Source of the DNA: Desulfurococcales archaeon
GTDB taxonomy: Archaea > Thermoproteota > Thermoprotei_A > Sulfolobales > NBVN01
Reading direction: 5' to 3'
NCBI GenBank assembly: GCA_027002995.1
Contig: JALWZB010000093.1
Coordinates: forward strand, 1-51,850
Length of the DNA stretch: 51,850 bases
Below are positions 8,732-17,205 of the stretch, piece by piece (the stretch's first letter is position 1; the number at the start of each line of letters is the position of its first letter). A program made the position numbers and the translations under genes. The notes beneath the pieces were generated by a model. That model made no database searches. It saw nothing but the letters and a program-made list of their open reading frames with translations, and was not told where the DNA came from.

Positions 8732-9601
8732 TCAAGAATACCTTTGAAGGGCCTCGTATATGGCGGAGTACGTGTTAACGTCTAACTCATATACACGGGC
8801 GTTCTCCAGGTTCCTTTCCTTAAGGATTCCGACAATCATTTCCTCATCAACGCGCGGGCTAATAGACCTTAGGCACTTCCTCAACACGTTCTTAGCGAGC
8901 CTCCGGCGTTGTGAAAACATACATCTCAGAAGAGTTTCAAGAAGAGCGTGCTCGGGCTTCCATTCGCGTATGCGTTTTAACACTACTAATTGTGACGAGA
9001 CCTTTGGGCTAGGAATGAAGTCCTTGGGCTTAAAAGTTGCTGAGACTTTAACCACGTTGAAATAATTCACCATAACTGTCACACGACCGTACCCCTTACT
9101 ACCTGGAGCGGACGTAAGTCTCTTGGCAACCTCCTGTTGAAGCATTAAGACAGCTGCCCTCATGTTGGAACGTATGTACGCGATAAGTACCGGTCCAGTC
9201 AATGAGTACGGCGTGTTCGACGCTAGAACATCAGCCCTAGTGCACCTGCCCTCGAGGAGACATATACCATCCCCTAAAAGAGGGTGGACGTGAATTAGAT
9301 CCTCAACATTAGTACTTAGAATACTGGCCATCCGTGGGTCCACCTCAACAGCTATCACGGGCTTCCCTACCGCTGCTAAGAACCTCGTCAGGAAACCGGC
9401 ACCCGCCCCTAACTCAAAAATAGTTCTCGGGTTCAGCTCTTTTAGTTCTCTAACAAACGCGTAGCCTATCCTACATGAACGCATAAAATGTTGGCTATAC
9501 TTCTTCATTAACCTAACGTTAGTGCGGATCCGACGTAAGTTACGCCGTAGCTGACGGCATGCCTCGGCTAACATGCCTTCAAGGCAAACATCGTCTATCA
9601 T
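8732..9601 (-). CDS. ksgA: rRNA adenine dimethyltransferase KsgA/Dim1
   Basis: SAM-dependent enzyme that dimethylates the two adjacent adenines in helix 45 of 16S rRNA during ribosome assembly. Visible motifs are KKYSQHFM, the SAM motif I FELGAGAGFLTR, VIAVEVDP and the N6-adenine catalytic motif as SNTPYSLTGPVL. PSPKVSSQLVVL lies in the C-terminal half. An N-terminal extension of about 30 residues precedes the usual start. The track uses TTG 9619; ATG 9601 (MIDDVC) fits the expected transcription start near 9617. It is divergent from the Clp1/Grc3 gene. Confidence 0.92.
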   Translation of the reverse strand: MIDDVCLEGMLAEACRQLRRNLRRIRTNVRLMKKYSQHFMRSCRIGYAFVRELKELNPRTIFELGAGAGFLTRFLAAVGKPVIAVEVDPRMASILSTNVEDLIHVHPLLGDGICLLEGRCTRADVLASNTPYSLTGPVLIAYIRSNMRAAVLMLQQEVAKRLTSAPGSKGYGRVTVMVNYFNVVKVSATFKPKDFIPSPKVSSQLVVLKRIREWKPEHALLETLLRCMFSQRRRLAKNVLRKCLRSISPRVDEEMIVGILKERNLENARVYELDVNTYSAIYEALQRYS

Positions 9602-9637
9602 TTTGAGGCGTTCCTTCAAGGCATGTTAGGCGGGACA

Positions 9638-9650
9638 GTATAATAATTTA
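9638..9650. promoter_or_regulatory. Shared AT-rich TATA element between ksgA and grc3
   Basis: The 45-nt gap between the divergent ksgA and Clp1/Grc3 genes holds one AT-rich stretch, TATAATAATTTA. Its centre is about 27 nt from the expected starts on both sides (near 9617 on the minus strand and 9672 on the plus strand). It could serve as TATA box in both directions. Inferred from spacing only. Confidence 0.5.
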
Positions 9651-9664
9651 GCCTCAGTTAATGA

Positions 9665-10990
9665 ATGCAAATGTGGTGCCGGGGCGTGCTTGTTGAACTC
9701 GAGCTTAAGAAGGGAGAGATACTGCGCATCGTGGGTCCGGCAAGAGTTGATGTGCTCAGCGGGTCACTGCTGGCAGTGGGCGCAGTATACAGGAAGGGAG
9801 AATCGTTTGTGGTGCATAGCCTAAGAAGCTACGGTATCAAGGCTTTAGAGAACACTAAGATAAGGGCGACACTTGGTGAGGGCGCGTCCGTAGAGGAACC
9901 CTCCGAGGGTGAGGAGGTAATCAATGACTGGGTTAACGTAGCGAAATCCATCCATGAGGACCCACGTAAAATTAAGAAGGTAATAATCATAGGCCCGGTA
10001 GAATCAGGGAAAACCACGCTAACAGCCTTCATAGCCAACTACATGATGGAGCGAGGCAGTAAGGTATGTGTCATAGAGGGGGACGTAGGGCAGGAGGATC
10101 TCGCGGTGCCGGGAACACTCTCCCTAGCTCTCCCCTCAAGGAAGTTCCTGTGGTTAAGGGAACTAAAGTGTGAGAAGGTAAGATTCGTTGGGTGTATCTC
10201 ACCCAGTCATGCACAATGCCAGCTACACGTGCTTGCCGCATTACGTGAGTTAATTGAGGAAGCCGAGAACTTGAAGTGCGATACTATAGTAGTAAATACG
10301 GACGGGTGGGTATCTAGCAAACAGGCGTTGGACTTCAAAGTATCAATTATAAGATGGTTAAGACCAACACACGTTATCACGTTAAGCAACGATATTTACA
10401 ACACCATGCGTGCCGTGCTTGGACATAACTCCTTTACTGCGGTGCTGAAGGCGAGATCGCCGGTTAAAGTCAAGGAGAGAAGCAGAGATGAAAGAAGAAG
10501 ATTAAGAGCAGAGGCCTACAGAAAGTACTTTTCCGAAGGATCGAAGACCGTGAACCTAAGACTGGGTGAAGTTGGGCTGATAGGTTCCTGTATATTGGGA
10601 GGGCAGAGGATATCGATTGATGAGGCAATCACCTTATGCCCTTCTCTAGAGTCAGTACGCGGTAAGGTACTTTTCGCTTCACTGTACGGGCAATATCTAA
10701 ATGTAGTCCTAAGCGATGGCCCACACAACATAACGTGCAAAGAGAACGAGGATCAAAGCTACATAATTAACGCCGTACGGAGGGATGACTTAAGCGGATA
10801 TCTGGTCGGGATCCTAGATGAGGAGGGTAAAGATGTGGCACTAGGCATAATCGAGGACGTAGATTTCAGCAATAACGTCATTAAGGTCAGAACACCTTAC
10901 AGTGGTAAGATATCAGCTCTAGTAGTTGGGAGGATAAAGTTATCACCCGACTACGAGGATACAGGTAGGGTGCTACGATGCGGGATATAG
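9665..10990 (+). CDS. Clp1/Grc3-family polynucleotide 5'-kinase
   Basis: ATP-dependent RNA/DNA 5'-hydroxyl kinase related to eukaryotic Clp1 and Grc3, which act in tRNA splicing and rRNA processing. The 441-residue protein has an N-terminal beta domain. The P-loop GPVESGKTTLTAFIANYM sits near residues 119-136, followed by VIEGDVGQEDLAVPGTLSL, the Clp1-type Walker-B/lid region. A C-terminal beta domain (about 300-441) completes the family layout. The stop overlaps the UbiD-like gene by 13 nt. The start may be ATG 9665 or ATG 9671; the latter sits at the predicted leaderless position. Confidence 0.85.
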   Translation: MQMWCRGVLVELELKKGEILRIVGPARVDVLSGSLLAVGAVYRKGESFVVHSLRSYGIKALENTKIRATLGEGASVEEPSEGEEVINDWVNVAKSIHEDPRKIKKVIIIGPVESGKTTLTAFIANYMMERGSKVCVIEGDVGQEDLAVPGTLSLALPSRKFLWLRELKCEKVRFVGCISPSHAQCQLHVLAALRELIEEAENLKCDTIVVNTDGWVSSKQALDFKVSIIRWLRPTHVITLSNDIYNTMRAVLGHNSFTAVLKARSPVKVKERSRDERRRLRAEAYRKYFSEGSKTVNLRLGEVGLIGSCILGGQRISIDEAITLCPSLESVRGKVLFASLYGQYLNVVLSDGPHNITCKENEDQSYIINAVRRDDLSGYLVGILDEEGKDVALGIIEDVDFSNNVIKVRTPYSGKISALVVGRIKLSPDYEDTGRVLRCGI

Positions 10991-12279
10991 CGTCGCTCTT
11001 GGAGCACTACAGAAGCCAAGGGAACGTAATTACGGTGGAGAAAACGTTAAGCACAGAGTATGAGCCAACCAAGGTACTGGAGGAAGCTGAGAGGAAGGGG
11101 GTTCCCGTAATATTTAACGTCCAAGGCTTTCCTATGCCTTGCGTCGGCTCACTAATACCTTCACGAGAACACCTCTACACCTTGATGGGAGTGAGAAGTG
11201 ATGAAGACGCCTACAGGAGGGTCTTAGCACCACCTCCCTCTAACGACTGGTTCATAGAGAAATCCTTCGAAAACATCTTCTCGGAGTTCAACGGTAATGT
11301 CAAGGATCTTCCTGCGATAAAATTCTATGAGAAAGATGGGGGTAGGTACATCACTACGTCAATCATTGTTGCCCGCGTACCGGGCACAAATACTTATAAC
11401 GCATCAGTCCATAGGCTCATGATTAGTGACGAGAAGGGCTTTGCCATACGGATTGTTCCGAGGCACCTTTATAGAATATATGAGGACAACCTAAAGGAAG
11501 GTAAGGAAACTCCCGTAGCTATAATGATTGGCGCATCACCACTGACCCTGCTGGCATCATCTCTTTCACCCCCGCTGGGGGTCTTTGAGCTGTCGCTTTA
11601 CAAGAACCTAGCTAATGAGAGACTCGAGATTGTGTACACGCCCAATTATGGCTTACCCGTGGATGCGTCATCAGCCATCATAATTGAAGGTGTGCTGACG
11701 AGTAAGCTTGTTGATGAGGGCCCGTTCGTAGATTTACTTAACCTGTACGACAGGAAAAGAAAACAACCGTATCTTAGGGTTGAAAAGATCTACCTCAATC
11801 AAAGTTCGCGGGCATTCTTCCATGTTCTTCTCCCCGGAGGGCTGGAGCACAAAACCATTATGGGTTTCCCCAGAGAGGCAGCGATCTGGGACGCTGTCCG
11901 TAAAGCCGTTCCGCGAGTAATTAAAGTACGGTTAACTCCCGCGGGTGGCGGGTGGCTTCACGCAATAATATCCATTGAGAGAAACAGTGACGGGGACGGC
12001 AAAACCGCTATCATGGCAGCATTCGGTGCTCATCCCAGCGTAAAGCATGTAGTTGTAGTTGATTACGATATTGATCCAGATAAACCAGAGGACGTGGAAT
12101 GGGCTATAGCAACCCGCTTCCGAGCGGATAGAGGCTTAGTGATAATAAACTATGCGCGTGGCTCTACGCTAGACCCCACAGCGGAGGATGGTATAGTAAC
12201 CAAGATGGGTATTGATGCGACTTACCCGTTGAAAGAACGTAGCAAATATGAGCGCCCCACGTACCCTAAAGGGCGATGA
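10978..12279 (+). CDS. Anhydromevalonate phosphate decarboxylase (UbiD family)
   Basis: UbiD-type prenyl-FMN decarboxylase of 433 residues. In the archaeal mevalonate pathway this enzyme converts trans-anhydromevalonate 5-phosphate to isopentenyl phosphate. UbiD features seen are TSIIVARVPGTNTYNASVHR, the IRIVPRHLYR segment and PVAIMIGASP. IIIEGVLTSKLVDEGPF and the C-terminal DYDIDPDKPEDVEWAIATRF are also present. The specific function is supported by the two phosphomevalonate dehydratase subunits directly downstream, three nucleotides away. It overlaps the Clp1/Grc3 stop by 13 nt. A generic UbiD function is the only alternative, and context argues against it. Confidence 0.88.
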   Translation: MRDIASLLEHYRSQGNVITVEKTLSTEYEPTKVLEEAERKGVPVIFNVQGFPMPCVGSLIPSREHLYTLMGVRSDEDAYRRVLAPPPSNDWFIEKSFENIFSEFNGNVKDLPAIKFYEKDGGRYITTSIIVARVPGTNTYNASVHRLMISDEKGFAIRIVPRHLYRIYEDNLKEGKETPVAIMIGASPLTLLASSLSPPLGVFELSLYKNLANERLEIVYTPNYGLPVDASSAIIIEGVLTSKLVDEGPFVDLLNLYDRKRKQPYLRVEKIYLNQSSRAFFHVLLPGGLEHKTIMGFPREAAIWDAVRKAVPRVIKVRLTPAGGGWLHAIISIERNSDGDGKTAIMAAFGAHPSVKHVVVVDYDIDPDKPEDVEWAIATRFRADRGLVIINYARGSTLDPTAEDGIVTKMGIDATYPLKERSKYERPTYPKGR

Positions 12280-12282
12280 GTT

Positions 12283-13482
12283 ATGTACCTCACTAAGGAG
12301 GAAGAGAGAGTACTTCGAGGCGATGAAGGGGAGGTTAAGGCCCGAGCCCTTAAAGTTATTGTTAAGGTAGGGGAAATTTTTGGTGCGGAGAGGCTAGTTA
12401 GTATAAGCCATGCACACGTATCAGGTATTTCTTACTTCAACATAAGGAAATATGGCGTTGAGTTTCTCGAGGACCTAGTGAATGGCGGGGCTAAATTCTC
12501 GGTGCTCACGACCGCTAATCCTTACGCAGCACATTACCTCTCCTTCAATGGAAGAGGATTTAGTAGGGATGTGATTGACAATCAAGAACGAATAATAAAC
12601 GCATTAATCAGTATGGGGGCACGTGCCTTCACGTGTGCCCCCTATCATATACGTAGACCTAAGGTAGGTGAACACCTAGCATGGGCTGAAAGTAATGCTG
12701 TGCTTTACGCTAATAGTGTGCTTGGAGCGAGAACCAATCGCGAGGGCGGTCCGTTGGCTCTCCTCGAAGCCATAGTGGGTAAGGCTCCCTACTGTGGAAT
12801 GCATGTGGATGAAGAGCGATATCCATCAATCTTAATTAAAGTTCCGAGACCCTCATCCTTGTCAGAGGCGGCAGTAATAGGGTACTTAACAGGAAGGATG
12901 TCTCCCTCAAAAATACCTTATGTAGAAGGGTTAGGTAGAGTGCCAGAGGAGTGGCTGAAAGCGTTCCTAGCCGGTGTCGGGACAAGTTCCAGCGCCCCTA
13001 TGGTGTTTCTAGAAGGGATTACCCCTGACTGTAGGAGGGTAAGGAAAGGCAACATACAAGAACGCGTAAGGTTATCTGAAGAGGATGTCAGGTCATTCAT
13101 TAAGGAGCACAGCCCACCCCAAGAAGTTGCTGGTAATAGACTATACGTGATAGGTTGCCCACACGTCAGTAAGGGGGAGATCCGTGAAATTGCCCTACAC
13201 GTGAGGGAAACATACAGCAGTGCACGCAGCGAAGAATTATGGATCATAACAGGGTGCTTCTCACTACCATGCAGCAAAATACCGGCAAAATCTAACAGTA
13301 AAGTGAAGATAGTAGAGGGTGTGTGTCCTGTAGTCACTAGACTGGATCTCCTAGGCATCGAGGAAGTAGTGACAGACTCAGCTAAGGCACTTCACTACCT
13401 ACCCAGGCTGGCGCATGTTAAGTCTTTCATAATGGACAGAAAAGAGATACTTAAGAGATTTAGGGTGAGGTTACATGGATGA
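12283..13482 (+). CDS. Phosphomevalonate dehydratase large subunit (aconitase X type)
   Basis: Catalytic subunit that dehydrates 5-phosphomevalonate to trans-anhydromevalonate 5-phosphate using an Fe-S cluster. Its 399 residues match the aconitase X large chain. It begins MYLTKEEERVLRGDEGEVKARAL. LVSISHAHVSGISYFN and FTCAPYHIRRPKVGEHLAWAESNAVLYANSVLGARTNREGG follow, with conserved cysteines at CAPY, APYCG and in the C-terminal third. The stop overlaps the small-subunit start by 8 nt. Function is inferred from family plus operon context with the UbiD-type decarboxylase. Confidence 0.9.
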   Translation: MYLTKEEERVLRGDEGEVKARALKVIVKVGEIFGAERLVSISHAHVSGISYFNIRKYGVEFLEDLVNGGAKFSVLTTANPYAAHYLSFNGRGFSRDVIDNQERIINALISMGARAFTCAPYHIRRPKVGEHLAWAESNAVLYANSVLGARTNREGGPLALLEAIVGKAPYCGMHVDEERYPSILIKVPRPSSLSEAAVIGYLTGRMSPSKIPYVEGLGRVPEEWLKAFLAGVGTSSSAPMVFLEGITPDCRRVRKGNIQERVRLSEEDVRSFIKEHSPPQEVAGNRLYVIGCPHVSKGEIREIALHVRETYSSARSEELWIITGCFSLPCSKIPAKSNSKVKIVEGVCPVVTRLDLLGIEEVVTDSAKALHYLPRLAHVKSFIMDRKEILKRFRVRLHG

Positions 13483-13894
13483 CAACATAGCTGACATCAC
13501 CATAAAGCTAAAGGTTATAGTCGAGGGTACGCGACAACACGGCGAACTTTGCGGGGTGTTAGAGGTTATTGATCACCCAATATCATTTCTTGGAGACATA
13601 GATGCCGAGTCAGGGAAAGTACGTGGTGGGGGCAGTGTTAAAGGCAAAATATTGCTGTACCCTACCGCAGTAGGCAGTACGGTAGGGTCCTACGTAATTT
13701 ACGGGTTATCGAGAAGTGGGAATGCACCGGTTGCTATAGTCACATGTAATGAGGATGTCGTAACAACAGTTGGCGCGGTTATGGCGGACATACCGCTCTA
13801 TAAGCTAGTGGACTGTAGCGCGATTAAGAACCTTAAGAAGTATAATGGTAAGGTTTTCTGCATACGTGACTCGATCTTAGTAATGAAGAAGTAG
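13475..13894 (+). CDS. Phosphomevalonate dehydratase small subunit
   Basis: Swivelling-domain subunit of aconitase X type phosphomevalonate dehydratase (139 residues). The family pattern GGSVKGKILLYPTAVGSTVGSYVIYGL is clear and supplies the phosphate-binding serine loop. The start ATG sits inside the last codons of the large-subunit gene, implying coupled synthesis of the heterodimer. With the two upstream genes it completes the archaea-specific branch from phosphomevalonate to isopentenyl phosphate; isopentenyl phosphate kinase is not in this window. Confidence 0.9.
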   Translation: MDDNIADITIKLKVIVEGTRQHGELCGVLEVIDHPISFLGDIDAESGKVRGGGSVKGKILLYPTAVGSTVGSYVIYGLSRSGNAPVAIVTCNEDVVTTVGAVMADIPLYKLVDCSAIKNLKKYNGKVFCIRDSILVMKK

Positions 13895-13945
13895 GTTATT
13901 TCCCCTGAACATTAAGGTGTTAAGGTGAGGATAAGGTGGCACAAG

Positions 13946-14551
13946 ATGGTTGGGGATGAAGGAAAGCTAATAGTGCTCGAGGGAATTGATGGTGCTGGTA
14001 AAACGACGGTTGCGAAGACCTTAGTTGATGAGTTAAAGAGGAAAGGATTCAATGCTCTATATACTTACGAACCTTTCGACAAAGAATTGATATCGATCCT
14101 GAATAAGAAGGGCTCAGCACTAGGTGGTATATTTGAGGCACTAATCATGGCTGCCGACAGGTACAACCACATCGAATGCCTAGTAAAGCCTGCCCTGCGG
14201 GCTGGTATGGTTGTCGTTATGGATCGCTATTACTACTCATCCCTAGCATATCAAGGTGCCCACGGCGTTCCACTTGAGTGGATAAGGACATTAAATAACT
14301 TTGCTTTACGCCCAGATTTAGCTATATACCTCGACGTTCCTGAGGAAGTGGGTCTGCTGAGAAAAAAGCGCTCAACCACACGCATACCTTACTTAGAGAG
14401 CAGTAAGGAGTTCACCAGAAAGGTGCGTCAGATATACTTAGACCTAGTCAAGAATGGAGAATTAATCCTGGTGGACGGAACTCAGGAACTTGATAGGGTT
14501 ATTCTAGAGTGTAAAAAGCTGATTTGCTCAAAGCTTGGTTTGCTCTGCTAG
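13946..14551 (+). CDS. tmk: Thymidylate kinase
   Basis: Phosphorylates dTMP to dTDP for DNA synthesis. It shows the P-loop LEGIDGAGKTTVAKTLVDEL, the TYEPFD segment, AADRYNH, and the DRY-type nucleotide site VVMDRYYYSSLAYQGA. A lid region follows with RKKRSTTRIPYLE. The track starts at GTG 13925; ATG 13946 is preceded by AGGTGG at six-nucleotide spacing and gives a standard 201-residue protein, so I prefer it. The 3' end overlaps the convergent FAU-1 gene by 24 nt. It follows the mevalonate genes by about 50 nt and could be on the same transcript. Confidence 0.93.
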   Translation: MVGDEGKLIVLEGIDGAGKTTVAKTLVDELKRKGFNALYTYEPFDKELISILNKKGSALGGIFEALIMAADRYNHIECLVKPALRAGMVVVMDRYYYSSLAYQGAHGVPLEWIRTLNNFALRPDLAIYLDVPEEVGLLRKKRSTTRIPYLESSKEFTRKVRQIYLDLVKNGELILVDGTQELDRVILECKKLICSKLGLLC

Positions 14552-15976
14552 TTTTACTAGCGCATCCTTTACGCAGTACTTACTGATGGCTTCATCCACC
14601 GCTTTAAGCACTTTAACGTAGATGTCGCCTTGGACGTATCCTCCCCTAACTAGGGCTAAGAATAACTTGCTATCAATGATCCTGCAAGGCTCCCCAGAGG
14701 CCCTAACCAAGTCCACCTCCAGATCGACATACTGTACCTGACCGGAAGGAAGGAATTCGGGCGGGGTATTCACATTTACATACACTCCCTTTAGATTACC
14801 ATCCTTATCGAAGTATCTGTGCTCTGTTATCCAGGATCCTTCCGTCATGTACGTCAGGATCTGGTCTCCGGGCTCCTTAGGTATATTTAACCCGTCGTAC
14901 TCCCCCGCGGACTTAACACTCCTCTTCACGATAACACTTATTCCTTTGCCATCAATTACTTCAACGGGTTTTGCTTTCCCTAGCACTATGTTCTTCTTGG
15001 TGATCCTCTTATGGAGAAGGATTATGTCACGTTTATTGCTCAATCTATGCGCTATCCACTTTCGCACTAGAGTGGCTAGCCTAGAGCCCTCCACTTCTGC
15101 GGCGATAATGTCCAGTAAGTCCACGAGCCCGTTACTTCGTATCTCGTCTGACCTGAGCATATGGTGATAGGGTGCGGTTGGCGCAACTTCGTTTCGAACA
15201 GCGTCTAAGTAGGCCTTTGAGTTATAGGTGAGTTCCACTAACCTCATGAATTCCCCTATATACACAACTTCCAAAGGTTTTGCATATGCTAGCCTGTGTT
15301 CAACCTCCCTTAGTTTTGAAATCAGTTGCGGGATCTCGTTGACAACCTCCTCCAAGTTTGCTTCGTCTGCATTGCTCCTCCACCGAATGCTGAATCCTTG
15401 CCTTACGTACTGGGCTGATGCCTCTAGCAGGTTTGATATACGTTCCTTATTTCTGATGAAGTTACTGAAGGAGACACCGGAGCCTTTCCCCACTATTGCA
15501 TACTTACCGACTACCCTAACCCTGCTTGAGACAACCATGCGTTCTCCGGGCCTTATGGGAACCTTAACAACAGTAACGGGTATCTCTCTTCCAGCCACGC
15601 ACTCCGGCTCATCCACAAGCGTTGCTGGGCCTACTGGAGTTTCCGCGATGCACTCACGTCCCTCCTGCCCTATTATACGAGCCTTAAACGCAGCGTACAA
15701 CCCGATCTTAGGTCTATACACTATTATGTCAGGTACGGTATTCTCGATGATCGAGCTGATGGTATGCACCTCGCCAGGGAAACCTAGTATCAGTATTTGT
15801 GAGGGGTTATTTTCGTCGGACTTTACGGTAACGTCCGCCGGCTTTCCCCTGCGTTCATCTATCCCTAGCCTCTCCGCTATTACCGGGCTTACATCCACTA
15901 ACTCAATGCCGTTGTCGTGAAGTATTTTAGATATTGCTGTAGAATAAATTCCTCTGACCCTAGCGCGTATAGGCAT
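14528..15976 (-). CDS. FAU-1 family RNA-binding protein/ribonuclease (DUF402)
   Basis: Archaeal AU-rich RNA-binding protein reported to have RNase E/G-like activity in rRNA maturation. The 482-residue protein has an N-terminal S1-like beta domain (VRGIYSTAISKILHDNGIELVDVSPVIAERLG). The middle region has VGKYAIVGKGSGVSFSNFIRNKERI. The C-terminal DUF402 domain carries the cluster YFDKDGNLKGVYVNVNTPPEFLPSGQVQYVDLEVDL. It lies 49 nt downstream of the UPF0147 gene on the same strand, so the two are likely one operon, and it converges on tmk with a 24-nt antisense overlap. Confidence 0.88.
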   Translation of the reverse strand: MPIRARVRGIYSTAISKILHDNGIELVDVSPVIAERLGIDERRGKPADVTVKSDENNPSQILILGFPGEVHTISSIIENTVPDIIVYRPKIGLYAAFKARIIGQEGRECIAETPVGPATLVDEPECVAGREIPVTVVKVPIRPGERMVVSSRVRVVGKYAIVGKGSGVSFSNFIRNKERISNLLEASAQYVRQGFSIRWRSNADEANLEEVVNEIPQLISKLREVEHRLAYAKPLEVVYIGEFMRLVELTYNSKAYLDAVRNEVAPTAPYHHMLRSDEIRSNGLVDLLDIIAAEVEGSRLATLVRKWIAHRLSNKRDIILLHKRITKKNIVLGKAKPVEVIDGKGISVIVKRSVKSAGEYDGLNIPKEPGDQILTYMTEGSWITEHRYFDKDGNLKGVYVNVNTPPEFLPSGQVQYVDLEVDLVRASGEPCRIIDSKLFLALVRGGYVQGDIYVKVLKAVDEAISKYCVKDALVKLAEQTKL

Positions 15977-16025
15977 GATTTAGAGTACCCCACATCCAGT
16001 CTGAGCTATAGGATGCCGGCATGTG

Positions 16026-16310
16026 TTAGTCCTTTACCGTCGATAGCACGGCAACGATGTTCCACACCGCAGTCCTTGTATGCATTGGCATGTTGGGATC
16101 TTGCGATACTTCGTCCAGTATGCTTATGGCGTTAGCCGCCCTCACACCTGGTGAGAGGGAGAGATCCCTTAACATTTTCATCGCCTCTATCGCAGCTCGT
16201 CTGATGTTCCTTGGGACGCTGGAGTCTCCAATGATTTTCTCAAGTAATATCATAGCTTGCCTAATCTTAGCCTCATTGAGGCTCTTCTTATCTATGCCAG
16301 GACTCGCCAC
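16026..16310 (-). CDS. UPF0147 family protein
   Basis: Small all-helical archaeal protein of unknown function. The signature is [55 protein letters not shown]. The ORF track extends to ATG 16340. However, AAGGAGG lies just upstream of GTG 16310, and the only AT-rich promoter element (16344-16357) would start transcription downstream of 16340. The 94-residue form from 16310 matches the family's usual length of about 90. It is upstream of FAU-1 on the same strand and divergent from the SSSCA1-type gene. Confidence 0.88.
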   Translation of the reverse strand: MASPGIDKKSLNEAKIRQAMILLEKIIGDSSVPRNIRRAAIEAMKMLRDLSLSPGVRAANAISILDEVSQDPNMPMHTRTAVWNIVAVLSTVKD

Positions 16311-16343
16311 GTCGACCACCTCCTTAAATAGGGTATGCATAGG

Positions 16344-16357
16344 AATAATAAATTAAA
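16344..16357. promoter_or_regulatory. AT-rich element shared by UPF0147 and SSSCA1-type genes
   Basis: AATAATAAATTAAA is the only AT-rich box between these divergent genes. Taking a distance of about 27 nt, it predicts starts near 16324 (minus) and 16378 (plus). These fit the UPF0147 start at 16310 and the SSSCA1-type start at 16386. Spacing-based inference. Confidence 0.5.
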
Positions 16358-16385
16358 CTAAAGACAATTCTGCAGGGATGAGAGA

Positions 16386-16754
16386 ATGGCTGACAACAGG
16401 AATGAGATTGTCCGCAAAATGGCAGAACTTATGAGGTCTGGGGCGACGATGCTGGATAAATCATGCCCACTCTGTGGTGCCCCTCTCTTCAAGCTTCGAA
16501 GCGGCGAAATTATCTGTCCAATCCATGGCCCGGTAAGAATCGTTAAATCCGAGAGTGAGGTAGTTGAGATATTAACTGATGCGGTACTTGACGAACTCGA
16601 GGACTTCGCTGCAAGGAGGATACATGAGATCCTCACATCCCTTAAATCAGGAGATTCTCCCAGCGAGGAACAATCGTTAAGATCCTTAATGCAATGGTTA
16701 CGGGTACTCAAATACGCTCGTGCAACAAAGAAGTCGTCACAAAAGGAGCAATGA
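16386..16754 (+). CDS. SSSCA1/autoantigen p27 domain zinc-ribbon protein
   Basis: The N-terminal 60 residues match the archaeal Sjogren/scleroderma autoantigen 1 family. A helix MADNRNEIVRKMAELMRSGATMLDKSCPLCGAPLFKLRSGEIICPIHG carries a CxxC...CxxH zinc site. The second half is a charged helical tail of about 60 residues ending in Lys/Gln. Cellular role is not known from sequence. GGGATGA lies six nucleotides upstream of the ATG. The tRNA-Leu gene lies 18 nt past its stop on the opposite strand. Confidence 0.85.
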   Translation: MADNRNEIVRKMAELMRSGATMLDKSCPLCGAPLFKLRSGEIICPIHGPVRIVKSESEVVEILTDAVLDELEDFAARRIHEILTSLKSGDSPSEEQSLRSLMQWLRVLKYARATKKSSQKEQ

Positions 16755-16772
16755 TTACAGACCCCTAAGTAA

Positions 16773-16880
16773 TGGTGCGGGGGGTGGGATTCGAACCCAC
16801 GCAGGCCTCCGCCATCGGGGATCCCACCCCGATAAGGGGTCCTGAGCCCGACCCCTTTGACCTGGCTCGGGCACCCCCGC
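16773..16880 (-). tRNA. tRNA-Leu(CAG) with 20-nt intron, CCA encoded
   Basis: Minus-strand acceptor GCGGGGG pairs with CCCCCGC, followed by discriminator A and encoded CCA. T arm GTGGG-TTCGAAT-CCCAC and a long variable arm (GGC-GGAG-GCC) mark a type II tRNA. Stem TCGGG pairs with CCCGA only if 20 nt at 16821-16840 are removed, leaving loop CTCAGG-C and anticodon CAG (Leu). The intron sits at 37/38 and forms its own hairpin (ACCCC/GGGGT). CTTATTAAG about 30 nt upstream is a likely TATA box. Confidence 0.92.
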
Positions 16881-16926
16881 CCAAGAAATACTGATAAACG
16901 TATGAGCTTAATAAGCTTGAAGAAGG

Positions 16927-17205
16927 CTAACTGCCTTCCTCACTACTCATAATCTCTAGGAAGACCTCATAGAACTCCTCCTTCTCTTGTTCCAACTCCT
17001 CCTCACTCCTCTTAGCGGTGCTCTCCTCACTTACCACGGATGTCGTTTTCACTTTAGAGCTAGTTGCTTTAACCTCGAGTCTATACTCCTTAGTCTCTGA
17101 GGACTTAACAACCTCCTCATACCCGCACTCTGGGCACCTAAGTACAAGTTTTTTACCACGCTTCTCCGGCAGGAGCATCGAGCCGCACTTTGGGCAGAAC
17201 TTCAT
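16927..17205 (-). CDS. TFS/Rpb9-like N-terminal zinc-ribbon protein lacking the second ribbon
   Basis: The first 31 residues, MKFCPKCGSMLLPEKRGKKLVLRCPECGYEE, are the RPOL9-type zinc ribbon found at the N-terminus of transcription factor TFS and Rpb9. The rest is a Ser/Thr/Lys linker and an acidic helix rich in Glu. The second TFS zinc ribbon with its Asp-Glu cleavage-stimulating hairpin is absent. It is therefore unlikely to stimulate transcript cleavage and may be an RNA polymerase accessory or paralogue. The track start at 17277 is replaced by ATG 17205, directly before the zinc ribbon (92 residues). Confidence 0.75.
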   Translation of the reverse strand: MKFCPKCGSMLLPEKRGKKLVLRCPECGYEEVVKSSETKEYRLEVKATSSKVKTTSVVSEESTAKRSEEELEQEKEEFYEVFLEIMSSEEGS

